Shown here: piece by piece, positions 14,514 to 22,283 of the stretch | Layout: every line of letters begins with the position of its first letter | Position numbering within the stretch: position 1 is the stretch's first letter | DNA from: a bacterium | GTDB lineage: Bacteria > Ratteibacteria > UBA8468 | Reading direction: 5' to 3' | Assembly (NCBI GenBank): GCA_030672255.1 | Contig: DAOVGU010000201.1 | Span: 1 to 29,402 of the forward strand | DNA length: 29,402 nucleotides | The notes under the pieces: generated by a model | The model's input: only the letters and a program-made list of their open reading frames with translations | Told to the model about the DNA's origin: nothing | Databases searched by the model: none | Translations under genes and position numbers: made by a program

Positions 14514-15509
14514 TCATATTGATTCTACTGCAACTATTGAGGCAATGTCAACAATATCATCTTTTGATGCTCCTCTTGATAAATCGCTGACTGGTTTTGC
14601 TGCTCCCTGCAAAATTGGACCATAGGCTTTTGCTTTAGCAAGATATTGAGTCAATTTGTAGCAGATATTCCCGGAATTTAAATCAGGGAAGATTAAAACA
14701 TCTGCTCTCCCCGCTACTTCCCCCAGTTCCTTTAACTTTTTTTTGGCAACGTCAGGAACAAGCGCAGTATCCCCTTGAAATTCGCCGTCAATAAAGAGAG
14801 AGGAATCTTTTTCTTTAGCAATCTTAGTTGCCTGAACAACTTTTTCTATAAGTGGATGGGAAGCACTTCCTTTGGTAGAAAAGGAAAGGAGGGCAATTTT
14901 CGGTTCAATCCCTAATAATTGTTTTGCTGTTCTCCCGGAACTAATGGCAATATCGGCTAACTGTTGCGCATCAGGGTCAATATTTACAGCGGCATCGGCA
15001 TAAATAAGAATTTTTTCTTTTTCTCCTGAAAATTCAGGAATAACCATAATGAAAAAACTGGAGAGAAGGGAAATATCTGCAGCAAGCCCAATGGTTGTGC
15101 GAGCAACCTGGAGAATTATTGCTGTAGGATTTGCCGCTCCGGCAACTATTCCATCGGCATCGCCCTCTTTAACCATCATTGCTCCAAAAAGTAAGTTTTT
15201 CTTTACAAGTTGTCCCGCAATACCCTTCTCCACCTCTCTTTTCTTCATATAAGAGAGAACATACCTTTCCAGATTTTCTGATTTTTTTGGCTCATGAATT
15301 TCAATGTTGCTTAAATCAATTTTCAAATCTTTGGAAAACTGGTAAATTTTTTCTTTTTCTCCCACTAAAATCGGGATAACAATTTTTTCCTTCGCCAACT
15401 CTTTGACCGCCATCAAAATTCTTTCATCCCTGGATTCGGGAAAAACGATTCTTCTAAAATTTTTCTTTGCCCTTTCCTTAAAATTCTGAATTAAGTCCAT
15501 TTCTTTCAT
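14514..15509 (-). CDS. pta: Phosphate acetyltransferase
   Basis: A 331-residue PTA_PTB-family enzyme converting acetyl-CoA and phosphate to acetyl phosphate and CoA. Motifs are RIVFPESRDERILMAV at the N-terminus, DGIVAGAANPTAIILQVA (substrate-binding loop), ADAAVNIDPDAQQLADIAI, LSFSTKGSASHPLIEKV and FPDLNSGNICYKLTQ (acetyl-phosphate-binding region). The length of about 330 is the short, catalytic-domain-only type. Its ATG overlaps the stop of the acyl carrier protein gene as ATGA. It works with AckA to recover ATP from acetyl-CoA. Confidence 0.95.
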   Translation of the reverse strand: MKEMDLIQNFKERAKKNFRRIVFPESRDERILMAVKELAKEKIVIPILVGEKEKIYQFSKDLKIDLSNIEIHEPKKSENLERYVLSYMKKREVEKGIAGQLVKKNLLFGAMMVKEGDADGIVAGAANPTAIILQVARTTIGLAADISLLSSFFIMVIPEFSGEKEKILIYADAAVNIDPDAQQLADIAISSGRTAKQLLGIEPKIALLSFSTKGSASHPLIEKVVQATKIAKEKDSSLFIDGEFQGDTALVPDVAKKKLKELGEVAGRADVLIFPDLNSGNICYKLTQYLAKAKAYGPILQGAAKPVSDLSRGASKDDIVDIASIVAVESI

Positions 15510-15769
15510 TCCCCTAACTTTCCCTTTTCTTTAAGGATTTTTCCAATAAATTCTACCGCCTTTCCTACAGTTTTCACTTCCAGAGATTCCTCCTCATCCA
15601 TTTCTATGCCAAATTCACGCTCAAAAGCAGCAACCAGTTCCAAACTCTGAATTGACTCCGCCCCCAAATCCTTCACAAAATCGGAAGATAAAGCAATTTT
15701 TTCTTCAGGAACCTTCAATAATGAAGAAACGACCTTTTTTATCCTTGCTTCCAATTCATCCTTTTTCAT
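15506..15769 (-). CDS. Acyl carrier protein-like protein
   Basis: An 87-residue acidic helical protein of the phosphopantetheine-attachment family. DFVKDLGAESIQSLELVAAFEREFGIEM matches the ACP helix II region, with Ser39 at the position that carries the 4'-phosphopantetheine arm. The usual DSL triplet reads ESI, so the acidic residue before the serine is Glu. It is translationally coupled to pta (ATGA overlap), not to fatty-acid genes. It could serve fatty-acid synthesis or a dedicated acyl transfer reaction, and the sequence does not decide. Confidence 0.85.
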   Translation of the reverse strand: MKKDELEARIKKVVSSLLKVPEEKIALSSDFVKDLGAESIQSLELVAAFEREFGIEMDEEESLEVKTVGKAVEFIGKILKEKGKLGE

Positions 15770-15803
15770 TTTCTCTTCTCCTCGTTTTCTACCTTATTTT
15801 TAA

Positions 15804-16070
15804 GGGGCTGTCTCAAAATAATATTGACTATTTGGAGTCCCAGATTTGAAGTTAGTGCAAGGAGCGACGAAGGCTTTGTGCCGGTGGCACATAGCCGAGA
15901 AGCAACGCCGCAATACTTTAAAGATGGGACTCCTCAAAGAGCCAGGTCGCTTTTGGGCTGCGACTGCGTCGCTCATCATTTGCGTAGCTCTGCTACGCAA
16001 TACTCGTTGCTCCTTGTCTAGCTCCCAAATCACCTCTGGCAAATGGTTAATATTATCTTGAGACAACCCC
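15804..16070. mobile_element. MITE-like element with ~31-bp terminal inverted repeats
   Basis: A 267-bp non-autonomous element. The left end GGGGCTGTCTCAAAATAATA (15804 on) and the right end, read inward as GGGGTTGTCTCAAGATAATA (from 16070), form inverted repeats of about 31 bp with 4 mismatches. TAA flanks it on both sides, consistent with a 3-bp target duplication. The interior has a GCGTAGC/GCTACGC hairpin near 15977-15995 but no transposase. It was inserted at the very end of cooC, whose last residues (GVVSR) and stop codon come from the right end. The family of the helper transposase is unknown. Confidence 0.82.
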
Positions 16071-16811
16071 TAACTTTCCCATTATCTCCGTTACTGCCTG
16101 CAAAGCAACTGAACTTTCTGGTAAATCAAGTAATGATTTTGCTTTGACGCTGCGCTCCATAATTTCTTCATCATAAGGGATTCTGCCCAAAAGCGGCAGT
16201 CCCACATCTTCCATTTTTTCTTCTCCTTGAGAATTCCCTGCCGTTTCATTGAGCACTAAATAATTTTTTTTAATCTTTAACTTGAGTTTCCCTGCCGTCT
16301 CCTGGATGCGTTTAGCCGACCTTAAAGCCACCGGCGTAGGATTGGCAACTATCAAAAGAGTATCCACATCCCGGGTAGTGCGTCTTGATAAATGTTCCAT
16401 ACCGGCTTCGTTATCCATAACTACATCGCGATAATTTCCTTTCAATTTCTCCATAAAGTCTCTTAATAAATTGTTGGCATGGCAGTAACAACCCGGTCCT
16501 TCGGTGCGTCCCATAACGAGGAGGTCAAACCCTTTTGATTCCACCAAAGCATCCTGAAGCTGGTAGTCCAAAAGTCTTTCCTTGGTGATGCCGGGTGATA
16601 AATCTTCCTTCTTATCCATAATTTCATCTACTGTACTGACCACCGTTTGGCTAAAGGTTATACCTAATGCCTCATTTAAATTGCTATTCGGGTCAGCATC
16701 AACTGCAAGAATAGGTTTTTTACCAGACCTTAACAAATGCCCAATGATTAATGCTACCAGAGTTGTCTTTCCCGTTCCTCCTTTACCCGCCACCGCTATG
16801 GTATAAGCCAT
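16053..16811 (-). CDS. cooC: CooC/AcsF-type nickel-insertion ATPase for CODH/ACS
   Basis: A 252-residue MinD-superfamily ATPase. It has the deviant Walker A motif GKGGTGKTT (residues 9-17), VDADPNSNLNEALG (switch I, about 38-50), and the metal-binding CxC at C108/C110 in GPGCYCHANN typical of CooC. VMDNEAGMEHLSRRTT (about residue 131 on) is the conserved Walker B/switch II region. It matures the nickel-iron clusters of AcsA/AcsB. Its ATG overlaps the acsV stop (TAATG). Its extreme C-terminus is encoded by the end of the adjacent MITE. The catalytic part is intact. Confidence 0.95.
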   Translation of the reverse strand: MAYTIAVAGKGGTGKTTLVALIIGHLLRSGKKPILAVDADPNSNLNEALGITFSQTVVSTVDEIMDKKEDLSPGITKERLLDYQLQDALVESKGFDLLVMGRTEGPGCYCHANNLLRDFMEKLKGNYRDVVMDNEAGMEHLSRRTTRDVDTLLIVANPTPVALRSAKRIQETAGKLKLKIKKNYLVLNETAGNSQGEEKMEDVGLPLLGRIPYDEEIMERSVKAKSLLDLPESSVALQAVTEIMGKLGVVSR

Positions 16812-18760
16812 TATTTCAAAGACAATTTCTTAATCACCGTGGGAAAACGACCAATATCTGTATGTGGTAGAAATAGAGCCCCGGTATATTCATTCATAAA
16901 GGAAGGGTCAACACTAAGTTCGATATAGGTCATTTTTTTAGCAATTTCCCTGGTCTTCATCGTCGCCTCATAGGATAAAAGAGCAAATTTCGCCCCGGCC
17001 AAAGAACTGTTACCGATGAACGCAAATTTCTTTCTATCTAAATCCGGAAGAAGACCAATCCAGATTGACTTCTCGATATTTAAGTAGTTGCCAAAACCGC
17101 CGGCTAAATAGATCTTGTTAATATCCTTCAATTCCAAATTCGTCTTCTTGGCGAGGATATCGGCCGCAGTGTAAATGGCACCTTTGGAACGAATAAGATT
17201 GGTAATATCTGCCTGGGTAATGACGATATCTTCGTCAGTGCCACTGTCCCTTTTCCAGACTAAAACAAACTCCAAACCCTCTTCCCCTTTCCTTACCCTT
17301 TTCGTATTAAGATTCTCTTTAATCTTACCGGAACGTTCAATCACTCCTGCTTTGAGAAGTTCGGCCAAAGTATCGATGTAGCCAGAGCCACAGATACCAA
17401 TGGGTTTAGCCCCACCGATGGTGGAATATTTTACCTTATAATCTTCCGGGTCTATCTCTATCTTTTGAATCGCCCCTTCCATCGCTCTCACTCCCGAGCG
17501 CACCCCACTACCTTCAAAGGCCGGTCCGGCGGAAGAGGAGCAGCAAACCAACCACTCCCTGTTACCTAAAACTATCTCCCCATTGGTGCCAATATCAATC
17601 AACATCGAGAGTTTATCTGCCTCATCAATACCGCTGGCAAGAACCCCGGCAACAATATCTGCCCCCACATATGAAGATACCCCGGGCAGACAGGCTAAAA
17701 GCCCCCGGGGATTAATCTTTATTCCTGCTTCTGCCGCTCTGATTACCGGCATAAAATTGGCCGTAGGCACATAGGGCTCCCGACGAAGATAGGTGGGGTC
17801 AACCCTCAGCAAAAGATGGCTCATCGTCATATTCCCCGCACACATTACTCCCGTAATTTCACTGAGGCTGATTTGATGCTCAGTACTTAAAACTGAGATG
17901 AGTTCATTGACAGTGTCGACGACTACATGATGTAATTTTTCCAAGCCATCCTTTCTTTTGGCATAGATCATGCGGGTGATGACATCCTCCCCATAACTAA
18001 CTTGCCGGTTATGGGTTGCTTTAGTCCCCAGAGTTTTACGGGTATTTAAATCCACCAATTGGGCGACAATGCTCGTTGTCCCAATATCTACAGCAATACC
18101 AAAATTTCTCTTTGAGGTATCACCCGGCTCGATTAAAACCACTTCGGTAGTCCCATTACGCTTACCCAAAAGAGCAGTAACCCTCCAATTGCTCTCCCGG
18201 AAGAGCCTTCCCATCTTCTTCACATTGGCCAGACCGGTTTGAACAATCGGTATCTCCAGCTTACGCCGGACCTCCCGATAGAGCCGTTCCAGATCACTGA
18301 TATTATCCTTTAAAGTGGGGGGTGGCAGTTTAAGAAAGAGTTTGGTGGCTAAGGGGGAATGGGAAAAGATTTTTCTTTCCTTAATTTCAATCCCTTTTTC
18401 CACCTCGCCGGCTTTGCTGAAGAGCCCGGCTAACCGCTCAACCTTTGCTTCTTCGGTTAAGATTTGCTCCTTCTTTAATCTGGAACCAGGCGGTACTTCT
18501 ATCTCAACATCGCTATGGATGGTGGAACAACAGGCAAGAACATAGCCTTTCTGAAGCTCCTCCTTGCTCAGTCGGCCGGTGGGTTCAGAGACTACCTCCC
18601 CTTTTTTAACAATAACTTTGCATCTACCACAGACTCCTTCCCCACCACAAGAGGAGTTGATATAAACTCCCGCCGCGATCGCCGCATTCAGGATATCTGT
18701 CCCTTTTGGAACTTTAACCTTCTTATTATCGGGATAAAAGGTAATTGTGCAATTAGCCAT
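16811..18760 (-). CDS. acsV: Reductive activator of the corrinoid iron-sulfur protein (AcsV/RACo family)
   Basis: I place the start at 18760 (MANCTITFYPDNKKV...), giving 649 residues; an upstream extension would be repeat-derived. Residues about 1-95 are a [2Fe-2S] ferredoxin domain with cysteines C38, C44 and C47 plus the LACC pair. After a linker, the ASKHA ATPase/DUF4445 domain carries FGIAVDIGTTSIVAQLVDL, MLIDIGTNGEIVLG, SSSAGPAFEGSGVRSG and IYLAGGFGNYLN. The protein re-reduces inactive Co(II) corrinoid on AcsCD to Co(I) with ATP. It overlaps cooC. No good ribosome binding site is visible: CTCGCAATGAC of a repeat ends 6 bp before the ATG. Confidence 0.93.
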   Translation of the reverse strand: MANCTITFYPDNKKVKVPKGTDILNAAIAAGVYINSSCGGEGVCGRCKVIVKKGEVVSEPTGRLSKEELQKGYVLACCSTIHSDVEIEVPPGSRLKKEQILTEEAKVERLAGLFSKAGEVEKGIEIKERKIFSHSPLATKLFLKLPPPTLKDNISDLERLYREVRRKLEIPIVQTGLANVKKMGRLFRESNWRVTALLGKRNGTTEVVLIEPGDTSKRNFGIAVDIGTTSIVAQLVDLNTRKTLGTKATHNRQVSYGEDVITRMIYAKRKDGLEKLHHVVVDTVNELISVLSTEHQISLSEITGVMCAGNMTMSHLLLRVDPTYLRREPYVPTANFMPVIRAAEAGIKINPRGLLACLPGVSSYVGADIVAGVLASGIDEADKLSMLIDIGTNGEIVLGNREWLVCCSSSAGPAFEGSGVRSGVRAMEGAIQKIEIDPEDYKVKYSTIGGAKPIGICGSGYIDTLAELLKAGVIERSGKIKENLNTKRVRKGEEGLEFVLVWKRDSGTDEDIVITQADITNLIRSKGAIYTAADILAKKTNLELKDINKIYLAGGFGNYLNIEKSIWIGLLPDLDRKKFAFIGNSSLAGAKFALLSYEATMKTREIAKKMTYIELSVDPSFMNEYTGALFLPHTDIGRFPTVIKKLSLK

Positions 18761-18766
18761 GTCTCT

Positions 18767-18902
18767 GTCATTGCGAGCCAGCCAAAGGCTGGCGTGGCAA
18801 TCCGACGTAGTCATTGCGAGAGCCAATGGAATTGGCTCGTGGCAATCTCAATGAGATTCTTCCCCCGTATTAAATACGGGGTCAGAATGACCCTTCGGGT
18901 CA
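18767..18902. repeat. Four consecutive hairpins between the DUF3786 gene and acsV
   Basis: Two TCATTGCGAG...GGCAATC units lie in tandem: 18767-18803 with stem GCCAGCC-aaa-GGCTGGC, and 18810-18847 with stem GAGCCAAT-gga-ATTGGCTC. They are followed by stem CCCCGTAT-taa-ATACGGGG (18863-18881) and TGACCC-ttc-GGGTCA (18888-18902). The last two lie inside the end of the DUF3786 reading frame. The block fills the whole gap before acsV. Confidence 0.8.
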
Positions 18903-19540
18903 ATTAATTTTCCTACCGCATCTTCACAAACAAATACGATATCTTCCGTAGTAAGATAGTCATAGACGCTGGAATCGAATAGAACTTTGCCGGCCGGAGG
19001 AAATTCCTCGTCCCCTCTGTAAATGATAAAGGTGAGTGGGACTTTAGGAAAGGCTAAAATCCTTACGGAAGAATCGCCAGAATCTGCTTTTGTTCCTTTT
19101 AAGGAAAGGGATACCTCCAGAAGGAGAGAAGGTCTTTTTCCAAAGACCTTCAAAAATGGTTTATGGACTCTATTTTCAAATACAGAGTAATAGAGATTCC
19201 CTCCGGGAATTTCTCTAAAGTCAATCAATTTATCCGAGAGTGGGGTTCCTTTACTTCTATTCAAATAGTGGAGAATAATAATTTTCTCCCGCGAAGAAAC
19301 CTCTTTGTTGTTCCTATTGTAGTTGCCTGATTTATCAGGCTCTTTACCAATGTAAGAAATCTCCACCTCAGGTAAGCGAATAGAATATTCTTGATTCAGA
19401 TAATCTATTTTTATCCCTTCAATGTAGGGGCTTGATTCATCGAGCCCACTTTTGTTAAGAATTGCTCCGCTTCTCTGAGAAACATTTTTTAAATCTGCTT
19501 CTTTGAATTCCTCAATCGCCAACTCTAAAGCCGAATTCAT
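18848..19540 (-). CDS. DUF3786 protein associated with the CODH/ACS cluster
   Basis: A 230-residue soluble protein of unknown function recognised as DUF3786. It has the opening RSGAILNKSG, the central ILHYLNRSKGTPLSDKLIDFREIPGGNLYYSVFENRV, and AFPKVPLTFIIYRGDEEFPPAGKVLFDSSVYDYLTTEDIVFVC. The last about 15 residues (PKGHSDPVFNTGEESH) are a translation of hairpin repeats and are probably not native. It sits between acsE (before the defence insertion) and acsV/cooC, so a role in corrinoid handling or maturation is plausible. The family has no established activity that I know of. The start is weakly marked and lies 37 bp after the restriction endonuclease gene. Confidence 0.82.
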   Translation of the reverse strand: MNSALELAIEEFKEADLKNVSQRSGAILNKSGLDESSPYIEGIKIDYLNQEYSIRLPEVEISYIGKEPDKSGNYNRNNKEVSSREKIIILHYLNRSKGTPLSDKLIDFREIPGGNLYYSVFENRVHKPFLKVFGKRPSLLLEVSLSLKGTKADSGDSSVRILAFPKVPLTFIIYRGDEEFPPAGKVLFDSSVYDYLTTEDIVFVCEDAVGKLIDPKGHSDPVFNTGEESH

Positions 19541-19577
19541 TTAACTATTTAACAAAATTAACAGAATTTTTTTAAAT

Positions 19578-20357
19578 TTATTCCTGATTAAACTTTGCGA
19601 AATAAGCATCAATTTCTGGCCGTAATTCTATACCTGCTTGTTCAAAGCAATCTAACAAATCTTTGTAAGTCCCTTCGCCAGCAAGAAAGTCCCAAAATTC
19701 TTCAGCTACTTTTACTTCCTTTTTCAAGTCCAACATCCCTTTCATCGTCCACCTCTTGTATGGTTCTGGTTCGTAAGGGTTGTAAGGAATTGATATGAGT
19801 GTATTAACTTTTGCTTTTGGATGCTGATAGAAAAACACTGCTGACCACTCCAACATATTTCGTTTATAGGAAATAAAATCACCTTTATTGGGTTTCACAG
19901 TTTTAAGATCAAACATAAATACTTCATCTTCTTTAGAGACAAGAAATAAATCTACTTTTACCGATTTGAGTTTATTCAATTCACCTGATTGAGCAACCTT
20001 TCTAATTCTTTCTGTTTCTTCTGATTTATTTACATCTCTACCCACCGAAAGGTCGTTCATTATTCTTTGAATTTCATTCTGTGCATCTTGTGTGATAATG
20101 TTTCCAAGTTTAAATTGAGTGTAAACTTCTTTGAATATTTCCTTTGCAAGTTCTTTTGCAATAGGTTCGTAGATTGAAGTACCAAAAGTTGTATTTAGAG
20201 ATTGTATAAACGAAAACAAAGCCATTCTGTCTTTACCAAGTAACCGGTAGTGGAAGGGCATATTGTCTGTTTCTGGTTTGTAGTTTCGGAATTTATCACG
20301 TAAGCAAACCTTGATTGTCTCAGTAATGTGTCCTCTATACTCTTTTGATAAAGCCAT
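19578..20357 (-). CDS. TdeIII-like type II restriction endonuclease
   Basis: A 259-residue protein resembling the TdeIII family, with the block MPFHYRLLGKDRMALFSFIQSLNTTFGTSIYEP (residues 33-65) in the N-terminal part. A PD-(D/E)xK-type core is visible: VDLFLV with D136, then FDLKTVKP with D150 and K152. Its ATG overlaps the stop of the preceding methyltransferase gene (TAATG), the usual arrangement of a restriction-modification pair. TdeIII is reported to recognise GGNCC; that specificity is not shown here. The gene appears intact. Confidence 0.8.
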   Translation of the reverse strand: MALSKEYRGHITETIKVCLRDKFRNYKPETDNMPFHYRLLGKDRMALFSFIQSLNTTFGTSIYEPIAKELAKEIFKEVYTQFKLGNIITQDAQNEIQRIMNDLSVGRDVNKSEETERIRKVAQSGELNKLKSVKVDLFLVSKEDEVFMFDLKTVKPNKGDFISYKRNMLEWSAVFFYQHPKAKVNTLISIPYNPYEPEPYKRWTMKGMLDLKKEVKVAEEFWDFLAGEGTYKDLLDCFEQAGIELRPEIDAYFAKFNQE

Positions 20358-21943
20358 TACTTTTCCTTCAAATGAAAAATGATTTCTGAATATGCACCTT
20401 TATCTTTCTCGGTGCGATTTAAGACGGGTCGCTTGAATTGATTAATGATTTGCATCCCTGAATTCTTGGCAATTGCTGGATATATATTGTATTTGTCATT
20501 GGCTACAAGGAAAATATCGTAATCATCTACTAAATATTTTTTGCAGTTGGTTAAAACATCGGTTATGCCTTGAATGTAGCTTTGCTTAGCTTCTCTGCAT
20601 TGTCCTTTATAGAGCGGACCGATTTCTAAATCATCTCTGCGTTTAAACCCAAAAAGGTCATAGGCATAAGCGTGTTGTTCGTGATAATCAATTAGTCCAA
20701 CATATGGCGGACTTGAAAATATTCCTTTGATTTTTTGCTTTCGTGCTAATTCTGCAAATACAAAATTCTTCTTTTCAAGTTCCTCGAAGATATCAATGGT
20801 TCTACTGTCGCCTGTCAAACAAACTTGAAAAGTTTGTGTTCTTAATCTATCGAACTGTGAGAGCCGTTTAATAGTGTCTTTCGTGTAAATCTCCCACCAC
20901 TTAAGAATGGAGAAAAGTGGTTTGCAAACTTTGCCGTGTTTCGCACAATAATAAGTTGCTATAATTGGCTCAAGCAATGTTGCTAAATCAGCGTGAGTAG
21001 TTGCTCTGCATGAACGAATAGTCCTACTTAAAATAATACAAATGATTTTTTTAGTGTTAGCGTCTTTTATCTTTTTAATTTCATTAAATACAAATTGAAT
21101 TTCATCTCTGATGTGTTGAGAATACCATTTGTCAAGAAAGGAATCGGTTTTATCCTGTCTTAGTTTGATGTTGTATTGTTGAACGAGATTGTTGAAGATA
21201 GACAGAAACTCTTTTTCTTTTTCTGCTCCGTATTCATCCTCGTTAATTAGATTGCGCTTGACTTTGTATTTGTATTCGGGAACGGGAAAATACTTATTGT
21301 TGAATTCGTAAAGTGCCTGCAAAAGTTTTTCTTCAAACTCAAGTGTGTTAGAATTTGATAAAAACTCCTTGAGTGCTTTTGTTATTCGGCTGATTTCTGT
21401 TTGAACATAAACCAAGTTGTATTTCGTAATCTTACAATTCCCTATGAGTGTATTGAAGGCAGAAACATCAATGCCAATGGCATGCATTCCAATCTCGCAA
21501 CATTGTACCATAGTAGTTCCGCTGCCAGAAAATGGGTCAAGAATAATGTCACCTTTTTTGAAATATACTTCTTTCTTGAAATTGTCAGTATGGTCGTCAA
21601 GGAAATACTCAACGAGTTGCGGAATGAATTTGCCTTTGTATGGATGAAGTCGGTGAACATGTTTGGTTGTCTCGGCTTCTTTGTATTGGTCAAATGATAA
21701 AGCCCAGTTAAGGTCATTGCCTAATTGTCCTTTCCATGAAAGCTCTCTTATGCCGTTGTAAGATTTGTAATAGTTGATTAACTCTTGTTTAGAAACCTGG
21801 GGGGTTCCATTGCCTCCGATTTTCTTTATCCGTCCATATTGAATGAGGTAGGAAATATTTGAGGTTGTTACTTTTTTACCCAAATGTTTCGTTGCCCATT
21901 CACTCGCTTCTTTTATAGTCAATAGCTTGTCTGTCTCAATCAT
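20357..21943 (-). CDS. DNA methyltransferase of a type II restriction-modification system
   Basis: A 528-residue protein. Residues about 5-60 form an excisionase/MerR-like helix-turn-helix (LLTIKEASEWATKH...ISYLIQYGRIKKI), followed by HPYKGKFIPQL (100-110). The AdoMet-binding motif DPFSGSGTT is at 136-144, with GIDVSAFN after it. The catalytic SPPY is at 411-414 (SSPPYVGLIDYHEQ). SPPY favours an N4-cytosine enzyme but N6-adenine cannot be excluded. About 265 residues between the motifs could hold target recognition. A GGGAGAGAG ribosome binding site precedes the ATG. It is coupled to the endonuclease gene. Confidence 0.88.
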   Translation of the reverse strand: MIETDKLLTIKEASEWATKHLGKKVTTSNISYLIQYGRIKKIGGNGTPQVSKQELINYYKSYNGIRELSWKGQLGNDLNWALSFDQYKEAETTKHVHRLHPYKGKFIPQLVEYFLDDHTDNFKKEVYFKKGDIILDPFSGSGTTMVQCCEIGMHAIGIDVSAFNTLIGNCKITKYNLVYVQTEISRITKALKEFLSNSNTLEFEEKLLQALYEFNNKYFPVPEYKYKVKRNLINEDEYGAEKEKEFLSIFNNLVQQYNIKLRQDKTDSFLDKWYSQHIRDEIQFVFNEIKKIKDANTKKIICIILSRTIRSCRATTHADLATLLEPIIATYYCAKHGKVCKPLFSILKWWEIYTKDTIKRLSQFDRLRTQTFQVCLTGDSRTIDIFEELEKKNFVFAELARKQKIKGIFSSPPYVGLIDYHEQHAYAYDLFGFKRRDDLEIGPLYKGQCREAKQSYIQGITDVLTNCKKYLVDDYDIFLVANDKYNIYPAIAKNSGMQIINQFKRPVLNRTEKDKGAYSEIIFHLKEK

Positions 21944-22000
21944 TTATCTCTCTCCCATACATCTCTAATTTATTTTATTTATGGGTAGTTTCATAGCAGT

Positions 22001-22030
22001 ATTTTAACCTATCGTTTTATTAAAGTCCAA
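22001..22030 (-). promoter_or_regulatory. Candidate promoter of the restriction-modification genes
   Basis: On the minus strand, TTGGAC (22030-22025) and TAAAAT (22006-22001) are separated by 18 bp, 57 bp before the methyltransferase ATG. It lies in the 340-bp gap after the ATPase gene, suggesting the R-M pair carries its own promoter. Confidence 0.45.
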
Positions 22031-22069
22031 ACTAAAAACTATTCCTTTTTATGTATCAGTTTTTCATAA

Positions 22070-22250
22070 TCGGCGGAACGGCTGGCGAATATGCGAAATT
22101 GCCCACAAAGTGGGTAATTTGGGTCGAGCGAGTGCAACGAAGCGAGCCACATATCCGCTGTTATATGACCCGAACGGAGCGATAGCGGAGTGAGAGTGCA
22201 ACGGGGCAAGGCTTCCGGAGGAAGCCACAGAGTCATGGGCGAAATCTCCT
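22070..22250. repeat. Structured GC-rich junction between the ATPase and R-M genes (possibly attC-like)
   Basis: This part of the 340-bp non-coding gap (21944-22283) is visibly GC-richer than its neighbours and full of inverted segments. They include TTGCCCACAAAGTGGGTAA (hairpin near 22097-22115), GCGAATATGCG near 22085 facing CATATCCGC near 22152, and GGCTTCC-GGA-GGAAGCC (22210-22226). ATATGAC near 22163 and TCATGGGCGAAATC at 22233 also occur near the other end of the ATPase gene. I see no gene in it; short reading frames across it are low-complexity artefacts. It may be a recombination site or a folded mobile-element end. Confidence 0.5.
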
Positions 22251-22283
22251 CTCTTTTGGACTCTTAGCAAATTATTGCACATC

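Noticed and set aside
15800..16066. 88-residue reading frame on the minus strand across the cooC-ACP gap
   Set aside because: It lies almost wholly inside the MITE, starts in its terminal repeat and resembles no protein family. It is a by-product of the repeat.
18761..18826. Longer N-terminus for acsV
   Set aside because: The extra 22 residues are a translation of the hairpin repeats. The ferredoxin domain begins normally at the ATG at 18760.
22070..22250. tRNA or CRISPR array in the GC-rich gap
   Set aside because: No cloverleaf with conserved T-loop bases and no regularly spaced direct repeats are present.
22039..22282. Two overlapping 65-72 residue frames in the gap after the ATPase gene
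   Set aside because: They translate GC-rich inverted repeats, have no ribosome binding site and show no protein-like pattern.
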